Shown here piece by piece: positions 11,251 to 23,223 of a stretch of DNA of 63,671 nucleotides. The notes below the pieces were generated by a model. The model was given only the letters and a program-made list of their open reading frames with translations, ran no database searches and had not been told where the DNA came from. Made by a program: the position numbers and the translations under genes. Position 1 is the stretch's first letter, and each line of letters begins with the position of its first letter. Source of the stretch: Gnetum montanum (lineage: Eukaryota > Streptophyta > Gnetopsida > Gnetales > Gnetaceae); contig MNCI01007658.1 of NCBI GenBank assembly GCA_015680685.1, positions 14,475 through 78,145 of the forward strand. The letters run 5' to 3'.

Positions 11251-12282
11251 AACAAGGGTTTGAAATTATTAGGATGTTCCTATCAATTCTCAATAGTTCT
11301 TTACCCTACTCATATCCTTGGTTATATCAAGTTATTATCTTATTACGATTACAATGTTCAAAAAATTTTCAAAAAGGAACCCCTTAGGTATTATATCTTT
11401 TAGTTATTTATGATTTCCTATCATTTTTCTTGCTTATTATGGCCTAAAATGGCTTATATGGTCTATTAAGAGTATTATTTGAATCTTTCTATTTTAGTTA
11501 CTTATGATCTTCTATTGTATTCCTTGCTTATTATGGCCTAAAATAGGTAATATGGTCTATTCAGAGTATTATCTAAATCTTTTTGGCCTTAGTTTGATTG
11601 ATTAACTTTAAGATTCTTATTATTTCTTTGTATTTACTCTTTATAGTATCTTTTGAGCATTAGGAATTTTTGGCTCAAATGTTCAAATTTTTGTTCACTT
11701 ATATCACACAATGCACCCCCATGACTAAGTTGAGAGCTTTGGGATTAGCAAGATTTAAGAATTTTGAAAATCGAAGCTACAAGGATGAAGTTATGGTCTT
11801 TGGAAGCTAGTGTGCAAGAGGGCTGAGGAAAAACTACAAAACCTCCTCTTGCTATAAATGAGAGATGAAAAATTTCACTATCTCCTGCACGTACATATAT
11901 TATTTCTATATGAATGACATCGTAGATCATACATCATGGATACGACATCGTAGGTCTCTGCAACATCATGACTACAACATCACTATTAAAAAATTCAAAA
12001 TTTCATTGATTTTTCTTGGAAAAAATGAGTCAAATGAAATGTCTAAAGATATAGAGCTTGTCTAGAGGGTCATGGGCCATGAGTGATGTATGGTTTTCAA
12101 CAAGTTAGCTTTCAAGGTTCATGAAGAAGGAATCTTGAGCAACAAAAGTTTATGGTATGGATAAAAAATGGATAATGAATTTTTGATGTATGGACAAATT
12201 ATTAGATCATATGGGAAGTTTATTAGATGTTTTGGAAAGCACAAAATGATGTGGAATTGCTTGAAAAGTATGAAATACAAGA
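11251..12282 (-). other. E 3' region, noncoding, nothing further recognised
   Basis: AT-rich. It carries two diverged direct copies of a ~90-bp unit (11394-11490 and 11500-11585, around tattatggcctaaaat). Collinear with C 26750-27600. No conserved reading frame. Confidence 0.5.
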
Positions 12283-12338
12283 GTTATATAAGTGGATCTC
12301 CCTAAAGCAAGCTCCAGCCCTTAGTGCCCTTGTATAAC
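12283..12338 (-). ncRNA. Conserved 3' hairpin box (E)
   Basis: Ends gttatataag (12283-12292) and cttgtataac (12329-12338) pair at 9 of 10 positions. They enclose a block conserved with C, F and B. See the C copy for detail. Whether it acts as RNA is inference. Confidence 0.5.
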
Positions 12339-13269
12339 TACACCTCAAAGTGTCCTTATGCACTCAAGGAGTTGAATGTAATGCATACCTATCTAGAAAA
12401 ACACACATGTTAGTATCACTAGCTGGAGAAAATTACACTATGTTACATAAAAACACAAGTTATAATTATTCATATAGTAAGATAAGATGGATTGTAGAAA
12501 GGATTACTAAAATCAGGACATGAGGAATCTTACCATAGGCATAATGAATCCTTGTGTGTTATTCATGGTTAGAGTAATCATTAGCCTTTTTGTCCAAGAT
12601 TCAAACCAAGTTCAGACCACTATCTAGTGAAATCACATTGCTTCACCTTTAAGATTCACAGCCATAAGACTATCACAGTTGTAAGGAGTATCATCACATG
12701 GCATTTTGTCCAAGGGAGGATTTTATTTATTGCACCTCATTTTATTTTTTTTAAAATTCCTAAGAAGTTGCATACCTTCAGACATGGGTAACATGTATTT
12801 CAAGTGGGACCCCTAGAAATTTATTTTGTGCATGACTTTTATTTTTATTTGTGTTAACCTTATTAGAAGAGAACCTTCATGCATGGGTAACATGTCTTTC
12901 TAGTGACATGGTAAGGCAACACTTATTGTACTCTTACTTCCATTTTTGTGAAATCTACAAGGATATAGTTACAACTTAGCAACATGATAGAACATATAGT
13001 AGTGATCTAAGAGATTCCACAAGTCCCCTTAATGTCACACCCTTCACAATCCTACTTGGTTCTTCACTTTTCTATCCAAGAATAATGATCCCAAGTATAT
13101 TCTTAGTTTGGTGATGAAAAGAATATCATTATGGCCATGGTAAGAACCTCATATTATTGGAATGAATGGATGGATGGTGTGGTCTCACTCTTAAAAATAA
13201 TTAGTCCCTTATGATTTGATAACGTAGAGAAATATTCACCTTATTGGAACTACATCTTGCTTTATTATT

Positions 13270-13520
13270 AATGTTTTTTATTCAAAATTAATAGAAATAT
13301 GTACAAGTAACATGTAAAAAAAGTAAAAAAAATTGTAAAAAATATTAAGAAAGAAAAAGATTAAAAAGAAGCAAAAAATATCAAAGAATTGCAAATGGTT
13401 TAAGAAATGGAAAAGTATAAAAGAATGAAAATATATCAAAGAAATTGGAAATTGGTAAGAAATGTGAAAAGGCATAACAAAAAATTAGAAATCAAAAAGA
13501 AATTATAAAACAAATTTTTT
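13270..13520 (-). other. U-rich tract (E)
   Basis: Almost pure A with scattered G on the plus strand, so U/C-rich in the sense RNA. It follows the end of the gag tail and precedes the conserved 3' region. The same tract occupies the same place in C, A, F, B and H, so it is a feature of the family rather than a random expansion. Frames across it are artefacts. Confidence 0.7.
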
Positions 13521-13588
13521 TTAAAATGCTTATTAATTCCTTAATCATGATTGGTGTCTCCCCCATGATTGAACTCATGGGCAAGTGT

Positions 13589-16253
13589 TTAGAAAATGGA
13601 CCTTAGTTCCCATGGATCATATGCTTGATCTTTTTCACTTACCATCCTTAGTGACTTAGGTTTTTTATTATCATTCCATGTAATCTTGATGGTAATTGAA
13701 TTTTGATCATCTAACTCCTTAGTTCCTCTTTTTGTTGGTGTATGATTATGGTTTAATATGTCCTTTTGTAAGTTCTTAATTGGGGTCGTTTTCTTAGAAT
13801 GGAAATTAATAAGTGGTTTAGATATTTCCATGCATGTTTTAGACACTTCTACATTCTCAATTTATAGCCACTAGGTGTATTTTGGTTTAGTGGTCTCTGC
13901 TCTTTCTTGTGCACACACTTGTCTTTCATATTTAGTGTGGGATAGTGTCATGACTATGTTGACATTTTGAGGTGTCAGTCCACAACTACATCCTTCTATA
14001 TCATTAGTAATGGATGGAATTGCCTATCTCTCCATAGTGATAGGTTCATCTATTATGTTTTACATTAGAGTGGTAATGGGTGTTGGCTCTTGAGTTGGAT
14101 TAGAAGACATTGTTTCAGTGGGGAAGGATGTTGCACTTGGTTGACCTTATGCTAGTTTTGATGAGCTAGTAGGTCTATGAGTTTTATGTCCATGTGTGAA
14201 ACCATCATTAAGAAATGATGTTTTTGATAATTTTGCTAAGATCTACTAACATTATCATTTACTTGTATGTTCATAACACAAGTGGCATTCTTCTGTTGAA
14301 GTTATGATGCCAATCCTCCCTATGTTGTTAGTGGTGACATATGATGGAGGGAAGTATGAGAATATTGAAGATGTCATAGAGGATAAGAGGTTGAGATGGT
14401 GATCCCATAGGGGATGTTGCAAGTTGATGATATTTGGGAGAGTGGTAATAGTGATTTGAGGTAGAGAAAGTAGAACCATTTGGAGAAACAGGTTGTTTAA
14501 AATAGTAGTCATATGGGTCTTGGTGACAATAAGGGTATTGTTGGTTTGTTGATGGCATTCCCCACAAATATGGGTTTTGCCACTACAGTTGATAGTAGTG
14601 TTGAGTTTGATAATACATCCCACTAAATTAGTATAGTTGATGGTAGGATTATGTCTAATTATCTTGTGAAGTAAGGTAATATCCTATGCATTTTCTTTTG
14701 TATGAACTTGGGATTCAAAGAAAAAGCCCCAAACACTTGTAGATGTAACATAATTGGGTAATAGCCCTTTGGATGGTCATATTGGTAGATCTATCATCCT
14801 CTTTTGTGATTGAGTTTATAGCCTCCTCTAATATAGCTATTTTCACTCTTTGCTGGTAAGTATTCCTACCTACATTTTTGTTCTTTTTCCTCTTCTTGTT
14901 TTGATCACTTGATTTGTTTTGTGCAACCTTCTCCTCTATGGTTTTCACATAGGTTGTGAATTTTTTATTCATCAACTTTCACATCTTATCCATTCCTGCT
15001 TTAATCTCAAAGATATACTTTTGTATCAATAAGGTTTGTTGTGAAATCACCTGATCAAGAGCTACCTCTTTTTCCTTATCATAGATATGGACCCCTTTCT
15101 TTTAAAGAGTTGGATCCCAAATATATTCCTCTACATTCTTTCATTTGCATAACTCTCCTTCTTCTTTTGCCACCTACTCAACTAGCCCTTGTGTTTGATG
15201 GGCTTTTAATTTAGATAACTAACCTTGGGCATAAATCCCAAGGGTCTCTCTCGTTTGGTTACAAAGCACATCTATGATGTGAAAAAGCTACTCTTTTTGA
15301 GAGAAATCATGACTTGGACATCTTTGTAGTAGTGAATAGTATTTACTCAAAATCACATCCAAGGATTCATGTTTTTCTTACCTCTATTCTTAGATTTGTT
15401 TTCTCAAGTTGGAAATTCTTGCATAGGTTTGGTACTTCTTGTTAAAGAGTTTTAGCATTATGAACCATCGATCCATTGAATCTGGTTCCAATGATTTATG
15501 CCAACTTTCAACTTCATCAACTATTATCATAGGAAAGAGCTTAAGTTTTTTACACTCACTCTCAATGTTTTACAAGGTTCAGGCATCATGGAAGACTTGT
15601 AAGTGATGCTATAGATCAAAGTTATAGCCTCCCACAAATTTAGGAATGTTAGTCATATCAATCCTTTTGATGTGACTTTCCCTTTGATCCTTGTGGGGTA
15701 TTTTAACTACCTCCATTATTTGTGTCATACTCCTAGTAGCCAATAAGGTTTCATGATTGTTAGAAATGTTGTGGTAATGATTTATATTTCTATTTGTATA
15801 ATTTTAACGATCTTTCCTATTCTCACTTTTATGTCTTTGATTTTATCCTTAGGTTTGATTTCTATCTTTATCTTGACCCCATATTGAAGCTTGATCTCTA
15901 TACTTACATTCATCTTTATCAAAAGTAGATGTTGAAGAGGAAGAGTAAGATGAGAAATTGGGACAATTGTCATGGCTCTTGTATTTATCCTCATGGTCCC
16001 TTAATTTATCTTTTTTAAGTTTAGAGAAGGTCCTAGGCGTTGAAGTTTTCCTTGTTATAGGACTTTCTCCATCCTCTCTAGGATTGTATGTACCAGTTGA
16101 ACATAGTCCTTGCATGTAGTAAAAGTGGAAATGAGCATATGAAACCCCTACTTGAGGTTGTTCAATCCAATGCTCTTCAGTATAGAACCTATCATTTTTC
16201 CTATGAGTGTTTACATCATATAATACATTATTGGCCCTATGTGAAGAAGACAT
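13589..16253 (-). pseudogene. Gag relic of E with conserved C-terminal tail
   Basis: Sense order: a Ser/charged N-terminal region (16253-15849, MSSSHRANNV start), capsid-like middle (15700-15150), Lys/Glu-rich helical segment (14975-14830), decayed zinc knuckle in YDHPKG near 14765-14790 (the flanking Cys codons have mutated), Tyr/Pro/His-rich segment (14600-14280) and a tail (13846-13589, ending RSIF). The tail also ends the Gag-Pro reading of A and C. The retropepsin region between is missing. Stops and shifts break it into pieces. Gag would form the cytoplasmic particle that packages element RNA. Confidence 0.65.
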
Positions 16254-16365
16254 GGTTTTATTTTATACATGTGTGACTTAAAACATTAATATTTTCTAAA
16301 AGATAAATCACTAACACTTTTACAACAATCATTTATAATATAACTAATTTAGTTAACTAGCACCA

Positions 16366-16383
16366 TCCCCAGCAATGGTGCTA
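16366..16383 (-). promoter_or_regulatory. tRNA-Asp-type PBS (E)
   Basis: The minus strand reads tagcaccattgctgggga, close to the plant tRNA-Asp complement after CpG decay. It is followed by the LTR, whose first ~15 bp are missing here compared with 9666-9680. Confidence 0.7.
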
Positions 16384-17238
16384 GCACTACCCCTATGCCC
16401 AACCATATGAATCACAAGTGTTCATGCATAGTCTAGCTGAATTTCATGGATAGGACTAGTTGTGACATCTAGATTGTTAAACATTGATCATATGACACTA
16501 TCTTTCGACTCAGACTAGTGTACTTTGTCATGTATGGTTTAGTCCAAAGTGAGGCATATGTTAATTGATGCTGTTAGGTCCATTTTACTCCTAGCAATAA
16601 AAAAATTAAGATTGAAATTTAATTCTAAATTTAAGTAATGACAGTAATGTAAATCTACTCTAGCCTAGAGCGATAAGCATATGGTTCTAGCTTACCGTAC
16701 ATGCCTTAGGCTTTGTAACTGTTACTAGGTTACCAAGTGTTATGCTAGTAAGCCAACTAAGCTATAACACTATTAGGATTACCAAATGATTACACATAAA
16801 TGCTCAAAGCTAGTCATACTCATTTTGCTTTACTAATAAACAAGTAAAGTAAAATACTTGAAAATGTAAATGATTAAACTAAGAAAATAGTAAAAACTAT
16901 GCCAAGTAAAACAATAAAACTAAGTGGATGCTACAATGATAAGAAGCAATCTTGATCTTTGTTTCTGAACATGAATTATGCCCAAGTACACTTCACCCGA
17001 ATAAAGATTCCATACAAATGCTCAACACCACATTGTGGGCATTCACTCTATCCCTAAAACTATGAAATGAAACTGCAAGAATCTACCTAAGGATGGAATG
17101 AAAGTTATTTGGATCATGTATGTAAGTACTGTATTTATAAGCAAGCATGCATCCTACGATATCGGATATCAAATAACGTAGCATGAGATCTGATATCAAG
17201 GTGAAGATATCATAGCTATTGAAAAACAAAATGCATCA
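16384..17238 (-). repeat. E 5' LTR
   Basis: Collinear with 9681-10534 and with the fragment 37977-38532. The U3 edge atgcatca is followed by the target duplication ctaac at 17239-17243. Confidence 0.85.
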
Positions 17239-17243
17239 CTAAC
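17239..17243. repeat. Target-site duplication of E, right (ctaac)
   Basis: Identical to 9661-9665. Confidence 0.85.
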
Positions 17244-17740
17244 CTATTAGTTACTTTTATTTTCTTAAAGGCATAAATGTCATATTAATTTTAGGCTTGA
17301 GTGATGAGAATTACATTATGCCCATGGTAAAAACCTCTTATTACTCAAAATGGAAGAAATTGATGACATGGTGTCATTAGATATATAATTAGTCCTTGAA
17401 TAATTCAATAGAATAGTGTTAAATTCTCTATATGTAGACAACATCTTGATTATTATTGAGATATATTTATTGGTAAAAATGACAAGGATATATACAATGC
17501 AAAATAGAATATTAAAAAAAGCAAGGGTTTTAAAGAATAAAATATATAAAAGAATAGAAAAAACACATAAAGAAATAGGAAAAAGTATGAAAGAATGGAA
17601 AGATATCAAAGAATTTAGAAAATATAAGAAAAGAAAAGCAAAAGAAACTTCACAACGCCTAAGAGTTATAAGTACCTCCCTTACAACTATCATAAAAAGA
17701 GGAAACAGATAATATTGAATAGGGTTTTTATTTAGTAAAG
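17244..17740 (-). repeat. Element H, 3' region (inner part) with U-rich tract
   Basis: 17290-17390 matches E 13110-13200 and C 28310-28400 (the cattatgcccatggtaaaaa block). 17500-17650 is the A-rich (sense U-rich) tract, here lying directly downstream of pol instead of gag-pro. A Lys-rich plus-strand frame across the tract (17416-17712) is an artefact. Confidence 0.65.
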
Positions 17741-17899
17741 GCAATGGTGAACTTTACATGTGGTTGGAAGTTATTAAATGGTTTAACTTATTAGATATTA
17801 ATAAGAATAAGTTTTTATGAGCTATCTAGATGATAGATTTTCATGGTACTAGATTCATATGTAGCATGGATGATGTAAGGTCCCTCCCATAAGGTTTGG

Positions 17900-18700
17900 G
17901 ACTTCATTGGGTTACATGGTTTACGTTGTAATATAAGAGTCTATTGCTTGGTTTAATAGAAACCTATTGAATCCTAGCACCTTGTTGACATTTGACGTAC
18001 CTCTTATGCATCTCATTCAACATTTGAGCTACTAATTGATTTTCATCCAATGTGTTAAGTTTCATTACATGTTCTTTTGGAGCAAAATCTACATTTATAT
18101 CCATGGAATAGGAAGTGGTTAGGGTATGAATTTTAGCTTGAATTAACAAAGTAGGTAACTTGCCATATACAAGTTCATATGTGGAAAACCCTATAGGAAG
18201 TTTTCAATTTGATTGACATGGCCAAAGAGCATCATTTAGTTTAGTACTCTATTTTTTATATACTTACTAATAGTTCAAGTTAGAATTTGTGTGATTTCTC
18301 TATCAGTTAATTCAATTAGGCCATTCACTTGGGATGATATGTTGTTATCAATCTATGATTAATCTCAAGATGTTACATTACTCTTCTAAATGTAGTCCCA
18401 GTGAAGTGTGTTTTATGATTTGGAATTAGTGCTCATGATACATCAAATCTATTCATCATAAGTTGCTAAAAGAACTTAGTTGTTGTCATTTATGTACAAT
18501 CCTTTACTGCAACTATCTCTACCTATTTTATACTATAGTCAACAACTACAATTATGTATGACTTCCTATTTGACATTAGTATCATGATACCTATGAAATC
18601 AATTCCTTAGATGTCAAATGGCTCCAATGGATATATCCAGTATTATGGTGTCTCATTTCTAGTTGTAATCCCTCCATATTTTTGGAATTTTTCATAAGAT
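17900..18700 (-). pseudogene. Ty3/gypsy integrase relic (element H)
   Basis: The minus-strand reading contains GGITTRNETP, then YPLEPFDI-GIDFIG (a stop replaces the usual Trp), YIIVVVDYS, a TGTTFRRVM-like segment and TTYHPK-M, the start and middle of a Ty3/gypsy integrase core ending in the YHPQ-NGQ region. Integrase joins element cDNA to the chromosome. Numerous stops; dead. No chromodomain was seen after it, and the U-rich tract follows. This is one of only two pol domains found in the A-H family region. Confidence 0.75.
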
Positions 18701-19149
18701 TTTACAAAGAGATGTGCATCCCTAAATATAAAAGGCTAAAAGTAACTTGCCATTAATAGCATTATGGCTATGCATCATCCTACATTATGGCCATCATATG
18801 ATCCTTTATGTACATCTTGTAAGACTCGCTTCTCACTACTTTCTAGAACATACCATCAAATTAGTCCATTAAGATAAATCTTGTAGAGATTACCTTAAAT
18901 TTTAGTGAATTATTTTACTCTATGAATGAATTGTTCTTTTTGCTTTTTATCCCATTCAATAGGGACTATTTGGAACCCATGATTAGTTATGTAATCAATT
19001 AATTAGGACTTTATTGCCAAATCTACAACTACTGCAAACTTTGTGAATAATAATTCATAGGAAAATTGTTTGAAATTGATTCTTCATCACTTTTTCCCAT
19101 CTTAATCTTGATAAGTGATCAAATACCATATTTTCTATGACTTTTCTAT
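18701..19149 (-). pseudogene. Decayed linker between RNase H and integrase (H)
   Basis: Lies where the zinc-binding N-terminal domain of integrase should be. I could not pick out the HHCC residues confidently. Confidence 0.4.
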
Positions 19150-19700
19150 CAATCATAGTGATGCCACATTCTTGTAAGATCATTAGCCATCTTATTACCC
19201 TTGGCTTACCATTGGTTTGTTCATGAGAAACCTAATTGCACTATGGTTAGTGTTGATGTATATAGGGTAATCAAGCACATAGTGTCGAACTTTTCAAGTG
19301 CATGCACCACAGTCATCAATTCTTTTTTTGTAGTGGTGTAGTTAAGCTATGCTTCTGTAATACTATGGCTAGTACAATGAATAGAGGAAGGTTTTCTTGG
19401 TTATCTAACTAAGTAAGCATTGATCATAATGCATAGTTGGAAGCATCCATCATAATGTAAAAAGGTTGTGACAAATCTAGAGCTCTTAAGATTAGGGTTT
19501 TCATTAAGTTTTGTTTTAGGCTCTCACATGCCTTCTCACACACCTCTGGCAAAATGAATGGTGTCTTTCTTTTTGAGTTCTACTAGTGGTTTTGCTATTT
19601 TGGAGAAATTTTCAATAAATTTTTGATAGTATCCTTATTCAATAAATAAGTTAACCAACAATTTGAGCAAGAGATGGGTATCCCACCAGTTACATTTATA
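19150..19700 (-). pseudogene. Ty3/gypsy RT thumb / RNase H relic (element H)
   Basis: The minus-strand reading includes FIENFSKIAKPLVELKKKD (end of reverse transcriptase), then LNYTTTKKELMTVVHALEKF (RNase H) and KMANDLTRM. This is the standard RT-to-RNase H order, and it lies upstream of the integrase at 18700. Palm and fingers of RT are missing or unrecognisable beyond ~19720. RNase H removes template RNA during reverse transcription. Stops throughout. Confidence 0.75.
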
Positions 19701-19719
19701 GTTGCTTAAATAGTGCTTA

Positions 19720-21033
19720 GTACGTAAATTAACCAACAATTTACAATAATAATAATTACTTTTAAGATATAATAACTAATCTCAAGAGAAGTTACCTTTT
19801 ATAATTTTTTGGTTTTAATTACTAAGTGTATGCATCATGTGATGTAGCTTTGGTGATGATATCTTAATTTTTTCCTGTTTTAAAAAAATTGCATGGTACT
19901 ACTACTTCTACAAAGGCTAATTAGGCAACTAGGTTAATTGGGCAACTTTCATGGTATTTGTAATTTTATAAGCATCTTTCTTAGATATTTATGCTTTTGA
20001 TACTTTTTTTTATAAAACTTTCTCCAAAACAAAAGAATTCCTTTTGGAGTACTCTCATTTCATTGGACTCATTTTTCGATGTTACCTCAGATACTATGGT
20101 ATTAAAATTATTTTGTCATTACGATTATTTTATCGGTGATCGTCAAAATCGCTACAGTGGAATTTTCACCCTAGGATATTAAAAAGAAAATATTGTTAGG
20201 TTTGGTGCCTTTCAGCAATGCTATCATTGGTTTCTGAAAGAAAGCAACCTGCGACTGCTTTTATTCTGTTTTTCGATCTTGGACACAGGTTGGTTGTCGT
20301 GTATTCTATGTATTGGCGTTTTCAAAATTATCGTGTAAATTTACAGAAGTTAGCTCTTATCCACTCCATGTTAAAGTTGTGGTGTCAATAAAAGGTAAAT
20401 AACTTAAATGCAGGATACAAGCAAAATAAAAGTGCACCGTCAATACTGTTTTTTTTTTCTTCCCACGAAACTTTCGGAGGAAACTTAATTTACACATACC
20501 AAAGTCGAACAATTTTCTTATAACACGGTCATTTAAAATTGCAACCGATTCTTTCACTTTCTCCCATATCCGTTCCTTGAAAAACCAAGAGGGCAACTAA
20601 CAGGTTCAACCGATGGAACCACTTGCAAAAGAAAATTGAAAAAATTGAAAAAGTAAGCAAAATTCAAAGCTCCTGGGTCCAGAATCCAGATTACGCAAAA
20701 CATTATTACTGGTGGTCGACAGAGTAAGTGGGAGTCAACTGCATCCGCCACTTGTGGAGGTAAGGACTGCAATCTGTTTCTTCATCTTGATAACATGCAA
20801 TCTATAAACCCAAATTTGAGTTAATCAATGGCAAAACACAACGATTTTTTTTCTTATAAGAAAAAAAATGATACCGAGAAAACCAGATGGCAAAGTACAT
20901 AATGCGAAAGCAAATGACACAAGAAATTCACATGCATAAATATAAATGCACAATTCTTAAACAAATGGAATTGACCTCTAACCATTGATGCCTTAGATTA
21001 AACTTGGCATTCTGATTCTTTTTTCACACGGGC
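19720..21033. other. Unassigned, possibly low-copy DNA
   Basis: No similarity to other parts of the window was noticed. 20000-20830 has more CpG and less strand-biased composition than the retroelement interiors. Minus-strand open frames at 20357-20596 (WEKVKESVAILNDRVIRKLF) and 20554-20772 look protein-like but match nothing I recognise and have no conserved splice or start context. Could be a piece of host gene or an unrelated decayed element. Confidence 0.35.
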
Positions 21034-21174
21034 ACTCGATGATGTATGCAATCTTCAAGTGTCTATGGAACTACAATCCTACTCGATGATGTATGCAATC
21101 TTCAAGTGTCTATGGAACTACAATCCTACTCGATGATGTATGCAATCTTCAAGTGTCTATGGAACTACAATCCT
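21034..21174. repeat. Three perfect tandem copies of a 47-bp unit
   Basis: Units start at 21034, 21081 and 21128 with actcgatgatgtatgcaatc and end caatcct. All three appear identical, in sharp contrast to the decay around them. A young minisatellite expansion, or an assembly artefact. Confidence 0.9.
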
Positions 21175-21249
21175 ACTGTGATTCATGGTGCCTTTGTTCT
21201 TTCATCAAAAACGATTTTATAAGCTATAGAATCAATTACCATAAGAGAC

Positions 21250-21498
21250 TCAATGCCAACACGTAAAAAACACATTACTGGATATGGAGACCACCTTAAT
21301 GCATTAACTAACTTATAAAAATGTATTAGTGGATATGGTGGCCACTTTCATGCATTAACTAATCCATAAAAATGTGTTAGTGGGCATGGTGACCACTTTC
21401 ATGTATTAACTAACCCATAAAACATGTTAGTGAGCATGTTGGCCACTTTCATGTATTAACTAATGTATAAAGTACATTAGTGGGTAATGCATGCTACA
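21250..21498 (-). repeat. Ty1/copia 3' LTR part with internal ~55-60-bp tandem repeats
   Basis: The U3 edge at 21498 (minus strand tgtagcatgcattaccc) follows a polypurine tract. Inside are about four diverged copies of a unit with the core ggccactttcatg-attaacta. The other LTR edge was not found. Confidence 0.6.
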
Positions 21499-21509
21499 AT
21501 CTCCCACTT
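21499..21509 (-). promoter_or_regulatory. Copia polypurine tract
   Basis: The minus strand reads aagtgggagat directly before the LTR edge tgtagc. This is the usual Ty1/copia arrangement. Confidence 0.75.
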
Positions 21510-21779
21510 GGTCTCTATATTTAATTAAATTCAGAGTTTAAAAAAATAAATGCATTAATCATGGCGATATTTTTTTTAATGTGAGTATTATCTTCCATGT
21601 ATTACAATGCATTATTTTTTAAACATAATTCCTTATATGGTAACTTAACTTTATGAATAAACCTAATGTTTATTCTAGGTCTTGTCATATGTGTATTTTC
21701 TTTAATAACTCTATGCACAAACCATATGAGAAAATACCACAACTAAATAAAAGTTTCATTAAGACTATAAGTTGTATGT

Positions 21780-22335
21780 ACAACAAATTACATGATGGAA
21801 CTAAGTCTCATTTGAGCTACACGATCTTGAAATAACTTTAGTGGCATTCCTTTTGTCAAAGGATCAACTATCATTAATTCAGTGCTTATATACGCAATGA
21901 TCACTTTGTTTCCCTTGTGGTTAAGTATTTGATGTCAATGTGTTTACTTCGATTGCCACTTTTATTATTCTTAGTCATAAAGATAGCATCTGAATTGTCA
22001 CAAAACATTCTTAATGATCTAGATATAGATTCCACAATTCTAAGCTATGATATGAAACTCTTTAGCCATACACCATGTGAAGTAGCCTCAAAACAAGAAA
22101 CAAACTCTACCTCCATGATGAAAGTAGCAACTAAAGATTACTTTCCACTCCTCCAGGATATAGCTCCTCTAGCTAGCATAAAAACATAACTAGATGTTGA
22201 TTTTCATAAATTAACATAATCAACAAAGTTTGAGTTGGAGTAGCCAGTCACCTCCAAGGAGTCAATTTGTTTATAAATAAGCATGTAGTCTTTTTTACCT
22301 TGAAGGTACCTTATCACTTTCTTTGTAGCCCTCTA
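21780..22335 (-). pseudogene. Ty1/copia RNase H relic
   Basis: The minus-strand reading contains WLKSFIS-LRIVESISRSL, RMFCDNSDAIFMTKNNKSG and RSKHIDIKYL, the C-terminal half of plant Ty1/copia RNase H including the FCDNSxA motif. It runs toward the polypurine tract at 21499 in the right order. Cut at ~22335, where DNA of an oppositely oriented copia LTR starts. Stops present. Confidence 0.8.
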
Positions 22336-23223
22336 GGGCACCTTCCTCATTTAATGCCATTACAGTTGAAAGCTTCAAAGAAAATTGAAGAGCTTATTCT
22401 TCATTTTATATGTACATTCCAAGCCCACTATGTCGAAGTTTTCTTGAGGATTCTCTTCTCTCTAATTTCCTTTCATTTTCTTAATAGCTATTCTTACATG
22501 AATTGAACCTACCTCACTCATGATTCTCATAACCAAAATTATTAGTAATTTTGTCATAATTCTTTCAAGAAACTCTAATTCTCTCAAGTATTTAAGGATT
22601 CTCTTAATTGGAACTCTTAATTTTAAATTATTACATCTTTCTCTTAAGCTTTTTCATGTAGTTTCATGCTTAGTTTCATGTTATGTTGAATTTTTCTTGA
22701 GGATTCTCTTCTTCCTCATTTTCTTAATAACTATTCTTACATGAATTGAACCTACCTCACTCATGATTCTCATAACCATAATTATTAGTCATCCTCTCAT
22801 GAATTTCTCTCATAATTCTCTCAGGAAACTCTAATTATCTCTAGTGTTTAAGGATGCTCTCAATTGGAATTCTTAATTTCAAGTTCTTTCTCTTAATCTT
22901 TTTCATATATTTTCATGCTTAGTTTCATGTTTCTTGCATGCTTTATGTTTATGTTTGAAATCAAGGATTTTATGGATGTTTATGCAAGGATTTAAGTTTA
23001 TGCTATGAATTTGATGTTGTGGGAAGATCCAACTCTAATTATTATTTTTCATCTCAATTTTGGTGGATTTATTCATTTGAAGTAAGTCCTATTTTAGGGT
23101 TTCTTGCTCCCATATCAAGTTTGATCCATTTCATGTACAAAGCTTGATGAATAAGGCATATGCAAATCACTAAAGACTTATTAGATGTTTTTTTGCATGT
23201 TCTAGCTTTCATGCAAATCACTA
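22336..23223 (+). repeat. Ty1/copia LTR fragment, plus strand
   Basis: Collinear with 40845-41510: cttcctcattta start, the cctacctcactcatgattct block and the gcttgatgaat-aggcatatgc block. In addition, a ~350-bp segment is duplicated in tandem within it (22420-22560 resembles 22685-22830). It abuts the truncated C 3' LTR. Confidence 0.7.

Larger units (their letters stand above)
9666..17238 (-). mobile_element. Element E: gag-only LTR retrotransposon, minus strand
   Basis: A complete 7.6-kb insertion: LTR 9666-10534, interior, LTR 16384-17238, 5-bp perfect target duplication. Sense order is PBS, gag, conserved tail, U-rich tract, 3' region with hairpin, truncated second ORF, polypurine tract. 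No protease core, reverse transcriptase or integrase was found. The retropepsin region present in A, B and C is deleted near 14040-14100. It sits inside element H, so H is older. LTR partners differ by roughly 10-15% by eye. Movement would have required proteins supplied in trans. Confidence 0.8.

Noticed and set aside
13278-13475. Phe-rich membrane protein
   Set aside because: Low-complexity translation of the U-rich tract. The same applies to 28547-28738 and 62200-62641.
14255-14623. Independent 122-codon protein
   Set aside because: It is one frame of the Pro/His/Tyr-rich part of E's gag, also present in F and B in other frames.
17416-17712. Lys/Glu-rich plus-strand protein
   Set aside because: It is a translation of the A-rich strand of the conserved U-rich tract.
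21034-21174. CRISPR-like array
   Set aside because: The copies are contiguous with no spacers, in a eukaryotic repeat context.
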